A DNA stretch of 64,000 nucleotides from BAIKAL-G1 sp943369525 (lineage in GTDB: Bacteria > Cyanobacteriota > Cyanobacteriia > PCC-6307 > Cyanobiaceae), in NCBI GenBank assembly GCA_943369525.1, contig CALRNL020000011.1, positions 1 through 64,000 on the forward strand, written 5' to 3'. A program made the position numbers and the translations under genes. Below are positions 33,987 through 44,614 of this stretch, piece after piece (position 1 is the first letter of the stretch; every line of letters starts with the position of its first letter). The notes under the pieces are model-generated. The model saw nothing but the letters and a program-made list of their open reading frames with translations. It searched no databases and was not told the DNA's origin.

Positions 33987-36900
33987 ATGAGCACCAACTT
34001 CGCCCACCTGCGCAGCTACGACGAACAGCTGTTTCGGCTGGGGGTCCTGGCGGAGCGCTATTTCCCGGAGGATCCCAACACGGCGCTGATCAAGCTTCGG
34101 CAACTGGGTGAGCTGCTGGCCCAGCAGGTGGCCTCTCGTTTCGGGACGTTCACCAGCATCGAGGAATCGCAGCTGGCCTTGATCAGACGCCTTGAGCTGG
34201 AAGGCCTGATCGAGCGTGAAGTGGCTGGCCTCTTCCACGACCTCCGCAAGACTGGGAACGCTGCCACCCATGGGCTTCAGGGCGACCATGCCAGTGCTCT
34301 CAGCACCATGAAGATCGCCTGGCAATTGGGCGTGTGGTTTCACCGTACATTCACCGATCCGGAGTTTCGCAGCGGTCCGTTTCGGCCTCCCCAGCCACCG
34401 GTCGACGAAAGCGAGGAGCTACGGCAGGAGCTAGCCCGGCTGCAGGGCCAGCTCGATGCCTTCCTGACCAATGACGGCGCCATCGCCCAGCAGCTCTGCG
34501 CCGCAGAGGCCCAGTTGGAGCAGGCCCTGGGGGAGCAGCAGCAGTGGGAGCAGCTGGCCGAGCAGGTTGAGGCCGACAAGGTGGCCTTGGCTGCCCAGTT
34601 GCGGTCGCTGCAGAGTGCCGCCGCCCAGCAACCAGCGACGGTGAGGGCAGGGTTGCGGCAAGCGGCACGAACGGCCGCGGGCTCGATCGAACTGGATGAG
34701 GCCGCTACACGCCAACTGATCGATGAGCAACTGCGCCAGGCCGGCTGGGAGGCCGACAGCCAGTCCCTTCGCTACGCCAAAGGAGCACGGCCACAAAAGA
34801 ATCGCTACCTGGCGATCGCCGAATGGCCCACCAACAGCGGTCCGGCTGACTACGTGCTGTTCTTGGGACTCACCCCGATTGCGGCGGTGGAGGCCAAGCG
34901 GGCCAACAAAGATGTGGCAGGCGTGCTGCCACAGGCCCAGCGCTACTGCCGCGACTTCCAGCCCGGCGCTGACCTGGAAACCTCCAGCCAGGGCTGGGGT
35001 CCAGAAGGCGAGTACCAGATCCCCTTCGCCTTCTCGAGCAATGGGCGGCCGTTTCTACGGCAGTTGCTCACGCGCAGCGGTATCTGGTTTCGTGATCTGC
35101 GCCGAAGTGACAACCTCGCCAATCCCCTGGATGGCTGGTATTCACCGGAGGGGCTCAAGGAGCTGGCGCGCCAGGATGTGGCCCGCGCCCAGGACCAACT
35201 GCGCCGGGAGTCGTTCAGCTACGGCTTTCCGCTGCGCCCCTACCAGCGCCGCGCCATTGAGGCCACCGAAGCCGCGATCGGCGCGGGCCCGCGGGAGATC
35301 CTCTTAGCGATGGCCACGGGCACCGGCAAGACCAAAACCTGTGTTGCCCTGATCTACCGCCTGCTCAAGACCGGTCGCTTCCGGCGCGTGCTTTTTCTGG
35401 TGGATCGCTCCGAACTCGGCAGCCAGGCAGCTGATGCCTTCAAGGAAACACGGATGGAGAGCCTGCAGAGCTTCGCCGACATCTACGGCATCAAGGAACT
35501 GGGCGAGCGCGAGGTCGAAACCGACACCAAGGTGCACATTGCCACCGTGCAGGCCATGGTTCAGCGCCTGCTGCTTGGCAGCGAGGAAGACAAGCCGACG
35601 GTGGACACCTACGACCTGATCGTGGTGGATGAATGCCACCGGGGTTACCTGCTGGACCGGGAGCTAAGTGATCGGGAGCTGGGCTTTCGAGATTTCAACG
35701 ACTACGTCTCGAAGTACCGGCGGGTGCTCGAGATGTTCGATGCCGTCAAGATCGGCCTGACGGCCACGCCGGCCCTGCACACGGTGGAGATCTTCGGCCA
35801 GCCGGTGTTCGTGTACAGCTACCGCGAGGCAGTGGTGGATGGCTTCCTGGTGGACCATGAGCCGCCGATCCTGATCTCCACGGAGCTCTCCAGTGATGGC
35901 ATCCGCTGGGCGGCCGGACAGGAAGTGAAAACCTATGACCCCCTTACTGCTCAGATCGAGCTGTTCACCACCCCTGATGAGCTGCGCTTCGAGGTGGAGG
36001 CCTTCAATCGCCAGGTGATCACCGAGTCGTTCAACAGGGTGGTGTGCGGGGTGCTGGCCGATGAGCTGGATCCGTTTTCGTCCTACAAAACCTTGATCTT
36101 CTGCGTCAGCGATGCCCATGCCGACCTGGTGGTGCAGCTGCTGAAGCAGGCGTTCCAGGAACGCTACGGCAGCGTGGCAGACGATGCGGTGGCCAAGATC
36201 ACCGGCGCCAGCGACAAGCCCAAGGAACTGATCCGTCGCTACAAGAACGAAGCCTTCCCCAATGTGGCCGTCACGGTGGATCTGCTCAGCACCGGGGTGG
36301 ACGTGCCGGCGATCTGCAACATCGTGTTCCTGCGGCGCATGAACAGCAGGATTCTCTATGACCAGATGATCGGCCGTGCCACCCGCCTGTGCGACCCCAT
36401 CGGCAAAACTCACTTCCGCATCTTCGATGCGGTGGGCATCTATGACGCCCTACAGGCCTTCACCCAGATGCAACCGGTGGTGGTGAACCCCAAGATCAGT
36501 TTCAGCCAACTGATCAACGAGCTGGGGTCCACTGAGGCAGAGGACTGTGAGCTCGTGCGGGAGCAGTTGATCGCCAAGCTGCGCCGCAAGCAACGGCATC
36601 TGAGCGAAAACACGGAAGCTCAATTCCGGCTGCTTACGGGCGAGGAGCCCTCCGCCTTCATCAGCCGTCTGCAGCGGTTGCCGATCGCGGAGGCCAGCCG
36701 CTGGCTGGGCACGATCGACGGTCTCGGTGAGCTGCTGGATAAAAGGTGGGAGGGGCCAGGACAGCCCCTGTTCATTTCCGAAGACGACGACGAGCTGCGC
36801 TCGATCGAGCGGGGCTATGGCGACGCCACCCGCCCTGAGGACTACCTCGATGGCTTCACCGCCTTCGTGCGTGATCCGGGCAACGACCTGCCGGCTCTGA

Positions 36901-37343
36901 TCACGGTGCTGCAGCGTCCCTGGGAACTCAGCCGCAAGGATCTGCGAGAGCTGAAGCTGGCGCTGGATGTACGGGGCTACAGCGAAGCCACCCTGGCCAC
37001 GGCCTGGCGGGAAACCACCAACCAGGACATGGCCGCTTCGATCATGGGCTACATCCGCCAGGCGGCCCTGGGGGATCCGTTGGTGCCCTATGAGCAGCGG
37101 GTGGAGCGGGCCCTGCAGCGGATCCTGGCCTCCAAGCCATGGACCACACCCCAACGCCAGTGGCTGCAACGCATCGCCAATCAAACCAAAGCGATCACGA
37201 TCGTGGATCGCGACGCGCTCGAAGACGATGCCCTGCTCTTCCGCCGGGAGGGGGGCGGCTGGCCGCGGTTGAACAGGCTGTTTGGCGGCGAGCTGGAACA
37301 GGTGCTGCACCGCTTCAACGAAGCCGTGTGGGAAGCAGCATGA
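33987..37343 (+). CDS. hsdR: Type I restriction enzyme, R subunit
   Basis: A 1118-aa motor and nuclease subunit. An N-terminal DUF4145-like helical domain (LRSYDEQLFRLGVLAERYFP) and a Gln/Glu-rich coiled coil (about residues 135-215) precede the HsdR_N nuclease, with the PD-(D/E)xK-like pattern GPADYVLFLG and AAVEAKRANKD. The SF2 translocase has Walker A MATGTGKTKTCV, the DEAD-type box VVDECHRGYL, SAT-like GLTATPALHT and motif VI DQMIGRATRLCDP. A C-terminal helical HsdM-contact region follows. The ATG at 33987 starts at the first conserved residues. It heads the array hsdR-vapBC-hsdM-hsdS. Confidence 0.95.
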   Translation: MSTNFAHLRSYDEQLFRLGVLAERYFPEDPNTALIKLRQLGELLAQQVASRFGTFTSIEESQLALIRRLELEGLIEREVAGLFHDLRKTGNAATHGLQGDHASALSTMKIAWQLGVWFHRTFTDPEFRSGPFRPPQPPVDESEELRQELARLQGQLDAFLTNDGAIAQQLCAAEAQLEQALGEQQQWEQLAEQVEADKVALAAQLRSLQSAAAQQPATVRAGLRQAARTAAGSIELDEAATRQLIDEQLRQAGWEADSQSLRYAKGARPQKNRYLAIAEWPTNSGPADYVLFLGLTPIAAVEAKRANKDVAGVLPQAQRYCRDFQPGADLETSSQGWGPEGEYQIPFAFSSNGRPFLRQLLTRSGIWFRDLRRSDNLANPLDGWYSPEGLKELARQDVARAQDQLRRESFSYGFPLRPYQRRAIEATEAAIGAGPREILLAMATGTGKTKTCVALIYRLLKTGRFRRVLFLVDRSELGSQAADAFKETRMESLQSFADIYGIKELGEREVETDTKVHIATVQAMVQRLLLGSEEDKPTVDTYDLIVVDECHRGYLLDRELSDRELGFRDFNDYVSKYRRVLEMFDAVKIGLTATPALHTVEIFGQPVFVYSYREAVVDGFLVDHEPPILISTELSSDGIRWAAGQEVKTYDPLTAQIELFTTPDELRFEVEAFNRQVITESFNRVVCGVLADELDPFSSYKTLIFCVSDAHADLVVQLLKQAFQERYGSVADDAVAKITGASDKPKELIRRYKNEAFPNVAVTVDLLSTGVDVPAICNIVFLRRMNSRILYDQMIGRATRLCDPIGKTHFRIFDAVGIYDALQAFTQMQPVVVNPKISFSQLINELGSTEAEDCELVREQLIAKLRRKQRHLSENTEAQFRLLTGEEPSAFISRLQRLPIAEASRWLGTIDGLGELLDKRWEGPGQPLFISEDDDELRSIERGYGDATRPEDYLDGFTAFVRDPGNDLPALITVLQRPWELSRKDLRELKLALDVRGYSEATLATAWRETTNQDMAASIMGYIRQAALGDPLVPYEQRVERALQRILASKPWTTPQRQWLQRIANQTKAITIVDRDALEDDALLFRREGGGWPRLNRLFGGELEQVLHRFNEAVWEAA

Positions 37344-37393
37344 GATCGCGGCCTCGATCTAGACTCGGTATCGATCGCCTGGGGGGTTGGGCC

Positions 37394-37654
37394 ATGCGCG
37401 CGAAGCTGTTCCTCAATGGCCGCAGCCAGGCGGTACGCCTGCCGGCCGAATTCCGCTTCGAGGGAACGGAAGTGGAGGTGCATCGCGACCTCGAAAGCGG
37501 TGCGGTGGTGCTCACACCGGTGCGGCCCTCGGCCAAGGAGTTGCTGGAACTCAGGGATGGGCTGCTGCAGGAGCCTGGCTTTCGCGAAGAGATTGATGGC
37601 TTTTTCGAGGGGTTGCACGACACCAGACCTCCCGAACCGGTGGACTTTCCCTGA
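37394..37654 (+). CDS. vapB: VapB-type antitoxin (SpoVT/AbrB fold)
   Basis: An 86-aa antitoxin with the swapped-hairpin DNA-binding start MRAKLFLNGRSQAVRLPAEF, characteristic of VapB/VagC proteins. The C-terminal tail would wrap and inhibit the toxin. It lies 50 bases after hsdR, and its stop overlaps the vapC start by one base. VapBC pairs usually repress their own promoter, so the 50-base gap may hold an operator, but no clear repeat was seen. Confidence 0.9.
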   Translation: MRAKLFLNGRSQAVRLPAEFRFEGTEVEVHRDLESGAVVLTPVRPSAKELLELRDGLLQEPGFREEIDGFFEGLHDTRPPEPVDFP

Positions 37655-38052
37655 TGGCTGCAGCGAAGAGGAGGTTGATGCTGGACACCAACGCCGTGAG
37701 CGCCTTTCTCCAACGCCGCTCGCCCCGCCTGGATGGCTGGGTGCGCGAGCAACGTTGTTGCCTCTCGGCGATTGTGGTGGCCGAGATCCGCTACGGCCTG
37801 GAGAAGCGGCCGGCGGCGACGCGGTTGCGGGCGCTGGCGGAGTCCACCCTCGACACCCTGGAGATCCTGCCCTGGACCGAAGCCTGCAGCAGGATCTATG
37901 GACGGCTGCGCGCTGAACTGGAACGCCATGGCAAGCCGCTGGCGGCACTGGACCTGCTGATCGCCAGCCATGCCCTCAGCGAAGGCTGTGTCCTGGTCAC
38001 TGCCGATCAGGCGTTTGCCCTTGTGGACGAACTCACCCTGGAGGCCTGGTGA
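37654..38052 (+). CDS. vapC: VapC-type PIN-domain toxin
   Basis: A 132-aa ribonuclease toxin. The PIN acidic residues are all present: Asp in LMLDTNAVSAFL, Glu in IVVAEIRYGLEKR, Asp in LAALDLLIASHAL and Asp in VLVTADQAF, so it should be active. Such toxins cut tRNA or rRNA when the antitoxin is lost. Its stop overlaps the start region of hsdM, placing it inside the restriction-modification array. A dead fragment of a closely similar vapC lies upstream of hsdR. Confidence 0.92.
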   Translation: MAAAKRRLMLDTNAVSAFLQRRSPRLDGWVREQRCCLSAIVVAEIRYGLEKRPAATRLRALAESTLDTLEILPWTEACSRIYGRLRAELERHGKPLAALDLLIASHALSEGCVLVTADQAFALVDELTLEAW

Positions 38053-39530
38053 TGCCCCCAAACTCCCCCGGCAACAGCCACACCCACGACATCGTCGGCA
38101 AACTCTGGAACCTCTGCAATGTGCTGAAGGACGACGGGGTGACCTATCACCAGTACGTGACGGAGCTCACCTATCTGCTGTTCCTGAAGATGGCCAAGGA
38201 AACGGGCCAGGAGCAGGGGATTCCCGAGGAATGGCGCTGGGATGCCTTGGAGACCCTGGATGGTCCCAAGCAGATGAAGCACTACCAACTGCTGCTGCTG
38301 GAACTGGGCAGCAGCGAGAGCGGCAGTTCGCCGCTGGTGCAGGAGATCTACAGCAACGCCAGTTCGTTCATCAAAAAACCGGTCACGCTCACGAAATTGG
38401 TGAGCGAGATCGACAAGCTCGATTGGTACAGCGCCCGCCAGGAGGGATTGGGCGATCTCTATGAGGGCCTGCTGCAGAAGAACGCTGAAGAGAAGAAATC
38501 AGGCGCGGGCCAATACTTCACGCCAAGGCCCCTGATCGATGCGATGGTGGCGGTGATGCAGCCGCGGCTGGGCGATGTGATCCAGGATCCGGCGGCGGGA
38601 ACTGGCGGCTTTCTGATCGCCGCGCAGCACTGGATCCGCGAGCAGCAGGATGTGTTCGAGCTAGATGAAGCGCAGCAAAAAAGGTTCTACGAGCGCACTT
38701 TCTTCGGCATGGAGCACGTGCAGGACACACACCGACTGGCGCTGATGAACCTGATGCTGCATGGGCTCGATTCCCGGCCCGGCCAGGGCGGCATCTGGTA
38801 TGGCGACACCCTCAGCGGCGACGGCCAATCCCTGCCGCCGGCCAGCTTGATTCTCAGCAACCCACCCTTCGGCACCAAGAAGGGGGGGGGCCTGCCGAGC
38901 CGCACTGATTTCACCTTCCCCACCAGCAACAAGCAGTTCTGCTTCCTACAGCACATTTACAGAGCCCTGAAGCCCGGTGGCCGAGCGGCGGTGGTGCTGC
39001 CCGACAACGTGCTGTTTGAGGGCAACGTGGGCAAACAGATCCGTGAGGATCTGATGGACAAGTGCAACCTGCACACAATCCTGCGCCTACCCACCGGCAT
39101 TTTTTATGCGCAGGGTGTGAAGACCAACGTGCTGTTCTTCACCCGTGGCACGGGCGATCGGGGCACCACCAAGGCGGTGTGGGTGTATGACCTGCGGGCC
39201 AACATGCCGGCCTTCGGCAAGCGCACCCCGCTGACTCGCGAGCATTTTGTAGCTTTTGAAGAGGCCTATGGCCCCGATCCCCTGGGCCTGGCGCCGCGCA
39301 CGGCCACGGGACCGGAAGGCCGCTGGCAGTGCTTCAGCCGCGAGGAGATCGCCGCCCGGGGTGACAGCCTCGATCTGGCCTGGCTGAAGGATGACTCCGC
39401 CGAAGACGGCGCCGGCCTGCCGGAACCGGCGGTGCTGGCCCAGGAGGCGATGCTGGAGCTGGAGGGGGCGCTGGAGGATCTGCGGGCGATCCTGGCGGAG
39501 CTTGGGGAAGAGGTGGAGGAGTTGGTGTGA
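38052..39530 (+). CDS. hsdM: Type I restriction-modification system, M subunit
   Basis: A 492-aa adenine-N6 methyltransferase. The N-terminal HsdM_N helical domain (HDIVGKLWNLCNVLKDDGVT, YLLFLKMAKE) is followed by the SAM-binding motif I region QDPAAGTGGFLIAA with upstream AGQYFTPRPLIDAM. The catalytic motif IV is LILSNPPFGTKKGG. A run of G at about 38881-38890 falls in the loop after NPPF. Either the GTG at 38049 or the ATG at 38052 could be used. The stop overlaps the hsdS start by 4 bases. Confidence 0.95.
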   Translation: MPPNSPGNSHTHDIVGKLWNLCNVLKDDGVTYHQYVTELTYLLFLKMAKETGQEQGIPEEWRWDALETLDGPKQMKHYQLLLLELGSSESGSSPLVQEIYSNASSFIKKPVTLTKLVSEIDKLDWYSARQEGLGDLYEGLLQKNAEEKKSGAGQYFTPRPLIDAMVAVMQPRLGDVIQDPAAGTGGFLIAAQHWIREQQDVFELDEAQQKRFYERTFFGMEHVQDTHRLALMNLMLHGLDSRPGQGGIWYGDTLSGDGQSLPPASLILSNPPFGTKKGGGLPSRTDFTFPTSNKQFCFLQHIYRALKPGGRAAVVLPDNVLFEGNVGKQIREDLMDKCNLHTILRLPTGIFYAQGVKTNVLFFTRGTGDRGTTKAVWVYDLRANMPAFGKRTPLTREHFVAFEEAYGPDPLGLAPRTATGPEGRWQCFSREEIAARGDSLDLAWLKDDSAEDGAGLPEPAVLAQEAMLELEGALEDLRAILAELGEEVEELV

Positions 39531-41125
39531 TTGATCAACCCAGCCCCTGGGCCTGTGCCCGACTTGACGAGGTGTGCTTGTTGATAACAGATGGAACTCA
39601 TCATTCGCCACCCAATACAGAAAAGGGTGACTATATGTATGTTACGGCCAAGAACATCAAGGCCTGGGGGCTTGATGTTCGAAATATTACATTTGTATCT
39701 AGCGAGCATCACGAAGAAATATATTCCAGGTGCCCCGCAAGAGAAGGCGATGTGCTTTACATTAAAGACGGAGTAACTGCGGGACTAGCGGCAGTCAACC
39801 ACCTCGAGAATCCGTTTTCCATGCTCTCTAGCGTGGCTCTTATACGAACCAATGATGAAATTCTCAAATCAGAATTCTTGAAGCATTGGCTGAATAGTCC
39901 AGAAACATTTTCCATGATGACTGGTGGCATGACAGGGTCAGCCATACGTCGCATCATCCTTAAGCAGATTCGTGCTGCAGAAATCTCACTTCCGCCCCTC
40001 AACGAACAGCGCCGCATCGCCACCAAGCTCGACACCACCCTCGCCGCTGTCGATGCCTGCCGCAAGCGGCTTGGTGGCGTGGCGACGATCCTCAAGCGCT
40101 TTCGCCAGGTGGTGCTGGCGGCGGCGACGTCGGGGGAGTTGACGCGGGAGTGGCGGGATGAGAGGGGTAAGAGCCTGGATGACTGGGCAGAACGATCAGT
40201 TGGCGATGTTGTAACAGATATAGAGGCTGGTCTCAACGTGCAATGCGAAGAGCGCCCTCCAGCAGTCAATGAGAGAGGCCTCGTAAAGATCAGCGCTGTG
40301 ACATGGGGGATCTACGATGAAGATCAAAGTAAGACACTGAAGTCAGATCAGCAGGTCCTCGAGAGGAATCGAATTCGATCTGGTGACTTCCTAATTTCAA
40401 GGGCAAATACCATTGAACTTGTCGGATCATGCGTAATCGTCCATGAGACCAGGCGTGCTCTGTACTTGTCCGACAAGGTACTTCGGCTAGCAATGCCTGA
40501 AGAGCGGAAAAAGTGGTTACTGATGTGTCTCCGCTCCGAAAATGGTCGCCGGCAAATAGAAAAGCTATCAAGCGGGAACCATTTGTCCATGCGGAATCTT
40601 TCGCAAAAGAACCTTCTATCCATCAAGATTCTTTTGCCGCCAATGGATGAACTCGATCAAATCGAGGGCTTATCAAATCAGCTCTTCACCCTCGCCGACC
40701 AACTCGAAGCCCGCCTCACCGCAGCCCGCAAGGTCGTCGATCGCCTCACCCCAGCCCTGCTGGCCAAGGCCTTCCGCGGCGAGCTGGTGCCCCAGGATCC
40801 GGGCGACGAGCCGGCGAGTGTGCTGCTGGAGCGGATTCGGGCGGCCCGCCAGGCGGAGGCTGGTGCGGGCAAACCCTCGCGGCGCGGGCGGCGCCAGGCT
40901 GCAGCCAACCCGGATCCGGTCGCCCTGGAGGCCGCCCCCGTTCCACCCGATTACCTTGCGGCGTTGTTGAAGGAGTGTGGGGCCCTCAGTGAGCGGGCCC
41001 TGTTGGCGGCATCCGAGCTGGAGCCGGCTCGCTTTCGGGCCCAGTTGACCCTGGAGCGGCAAAGGGGGGTGATCCGGGACACCCCAGAAGACGGCGGGCA
41101 GGTGCTGCTGGAGGCTTCGGACTGA
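39527..41125 (+). CDS. hsdS: Type I restriction-modification system, specificity subunit
   Basis: A 532-aa DNA-recognition subunit. It has two target recognition domains, about residues 1-155 and 210-370, each followed by a conserved coiled-coil spacer: LPPLNEQRRIATKLDTTLAA, and later LPPMDELDQIEGLSNQLFTL. The second spacer continues into KVVDRLTPALLAKAFRGELV and a family-typical C-terminal extension. The TRD-coding DNA (about 39560-39990 and 40190-40670) is visibly AT-richer than the flanking spacers, as expected for exchanged specificity cassettes. Translation begins at a GTG overlapping the hsdM stop. The recognised sequence cannot be predicted. Confidence 0.93.
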   Translation: MIDQPSPWACARLDEVCLLITDGTHHSPPNTEKGDYMYVTAKNIKAWGLDVRNITFVSSEHHEEIYSRCPAREGDVLYIKDGVTAGLAAVNHLENPFSMLSSVALIRTNDEILKSEFLKHWLNSPETFSMMTGGMTGSAIRRIILKQIRAAEISLPPLNEQRRIATKLDTTLAAVDACRKRLGGVATILKRFRQVVLAAATSGELTREWRDERGKSLDDWAERSVGDVVTDIEAGLNVQCEERPPAVNERGLVKISAVTWGIYDEDQSKTLKSDQQVLERNRIRSGDFLISRANTIELVGSCVIVHETRRALYLSDKVLRLAMPEERKKWLLMCLRSENGRRQIEKLSSGNHLSMRNLSQKNLLSIKILLPPMDELDQIEGLSNQLFTLADQLEARLTAARKVVDRLTPALLAKAFRGELVPQDPGDEPASVLLERIRAARQAEAGAGKPSRRGRRQAAANPDPVALEAAPVPPDYLAALLKECGALSERALLAASELEPARFRAQLTLERQRGVIRDTPEDGGQVLLEASD

Positions 41126-41163
41126 GGGGCCGGCGCCCCCTGGCGAAGCTGGCATCCTGATCC

Positions 41164-41616
41164 TCAAGGCTCCCCAGCCGCCAAGCCCGTCCCCAGCTCC
41201 GCCACCACCGAGGCCTCCGAACTGTCGGCGTGCACGCCCTCGCTAACCACCCGGGTGGTGACCTCATCGAGGTAGCTCACCAGGCTTGTATTGAGCTCCT
41301 GGAATTCGGGCCAGAGGGTTTCATCGAGAAAGCGCCGCGGGATGCGGGCCATCACCGTGGTGGAGCGCTGGCGCGGGTAGCGGTAGGGCGGGATCTCGTA
41401 GCGGCGCAGCAGCGCCAAAAAAAGACGCCTAGACCAGGGATCGGCGATGCTGAAGCGGTGCTCGATCGGCGGATCGGCCCGGGAGAGCTCAGCCAGCCGC
41501 TGCCGCATCCGCTCCAGGGCATTAGCCGCCGCGGACTTTTCCCCCGGGGTGGCGGCAGCGGCATGGAGCCGCTCGATGCTTTGCAGCTTGTCGATCAGGC
41601 GCTGCTCGTTGCCCAT
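41164..41616 (-). CDS. Conserved-looking hypothetical protein, 150 aa
   Basis: The ATG at 41616 gives a soluble, basic and helical protein. The N-terminal half (LIDKLQSIERLHAAAATPGE, KSAAANALERMRQRLAEL) resembles the helical pair seen in DUF2786-like proteins, but the match is not firm. The middle WSRRLFLALLRRYEIPPYRY and RIPRRFLDETLWPEFQELNT look well structured. It is convergent with hsdS and may mark the edge of the restriction island. Function unknown. Confidence 0.65.
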   Translation of the reverse strand: MGNEQRLIDKLQSIERLHAAAATPGEKSAAANALERMRQRLAELSRADPPIEHRFSIADPWSRRLFLALLRRYEIPPYRYPRQRSTTVMARIPRRFLDETLWPEFQELNTSLVSYLDEVTTRVVSEGVHADSSEASVVAELGTGLAAGEP

Positions 41617-41751
41617 GGTTAGCGCTTTCGGATCGCAATTAGGGGGAGGGGCTAAGGCCTAACTGGCCCTGCCACCGGCGTCACCAGATTCACCCGGTCA
41701 ACTAGCCCCCAACCCAGCAGCTTCAACTAGCCCTAGCCGCTGGCGGCGCGA

Positions 41752-43923
<2,172 letters not shown>

Positions 43924-43976
43924 GCGAACAGCTTTTGCACTAACTGCACCCAACTCCAGCACGGGGCAAGGGCGTT

Positions 43977-43990
43977 GTCACAGTTGCTAC
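43977..43990 (-). promoter_or_regulatory. Candidate NtcA box for glnN
   Basis: On the minus strand GTAGCAACTGTGAC fits GTA-N8-TAC with one mismatch, about 55 bases before the glnN start. The -10 at the expected spacing is weak (TTGGGT). NtcA control of glnN is known in other cyanobacteria, which supports the idea, but the site itself is a short motif. Confidence 0.4.
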
Positions 43991-44614
43991 CGGACGCCTC
44001 CCCCAGCCCATCAGGACTGCAGCCGTGGACTGCCCCCCAACCGCCGCGACAACGGCCAGAAACGCCCAGCCCCAGGAGTCGCAGCCCCGCCCGAAGGGGG
44101 ACCGGCAACCGAGCCCCCGGGGCCGGCAGCAGCAGGGGGACCAGGTGCTCGCTGCGGCTGAGGCGCCGCGGATCGCCCCCTGGCATGGGGCTGCCCTGGG
44201 GATGGCCTTCAACCTGGGCAGGGCAGCCGCGAGCGGCCGACAAGCGGGCAGGCCGTTGGGGTGATCCCAGCCCCAAGGGCGCTGCGGCCCAATCATTGGC
44301 TTCGCCAACAACAAAAATCTAGGCCCCTGATCAGGCTCTTGCTAACACTGCCCCCTGGGGCAATGGCTAGCCAGGAGGAGGGAGAAGGGGACAAATAGCC
44401 CCGTTCATTAGAACCATGGTTGCAGCTCAAAAGGCGCACCATGCAGCCGCCGCGACCCTGGCACCAGCACTTTGGTCTCCAGGTCGCCGCAACCTGGGGG
44501 CGGACCAGGTCGGGCGCTTGTGTCCCCTGTCTCGCACAAGCGGCGTTTTGGTAACCATTCCCCTGGCATGGCGTCCTATCAAAGGGGGCAAAGGATCCAA
44601 CCCCAGCCCGCGCC
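43991..44614. other. Divergent intergenic region between glnN and glgP
   Basis: These 624 bases hold no supported gene; the open frames are GC-driven. They must contain promoters for both divergent genes. The part nearest glgP has an AT-richer patch (about 44300-44340). No riboswitch or terminator was recognised. Confidence 0.5.

Noticed and set aside
33784..33987. A small ORF (MPDQQLLGASIEAVKRC) just before hsdR
   Set aside because: Only the first 20 or so residues look protein-like and there is no family match; it could equally be part of the decayed toxin region.
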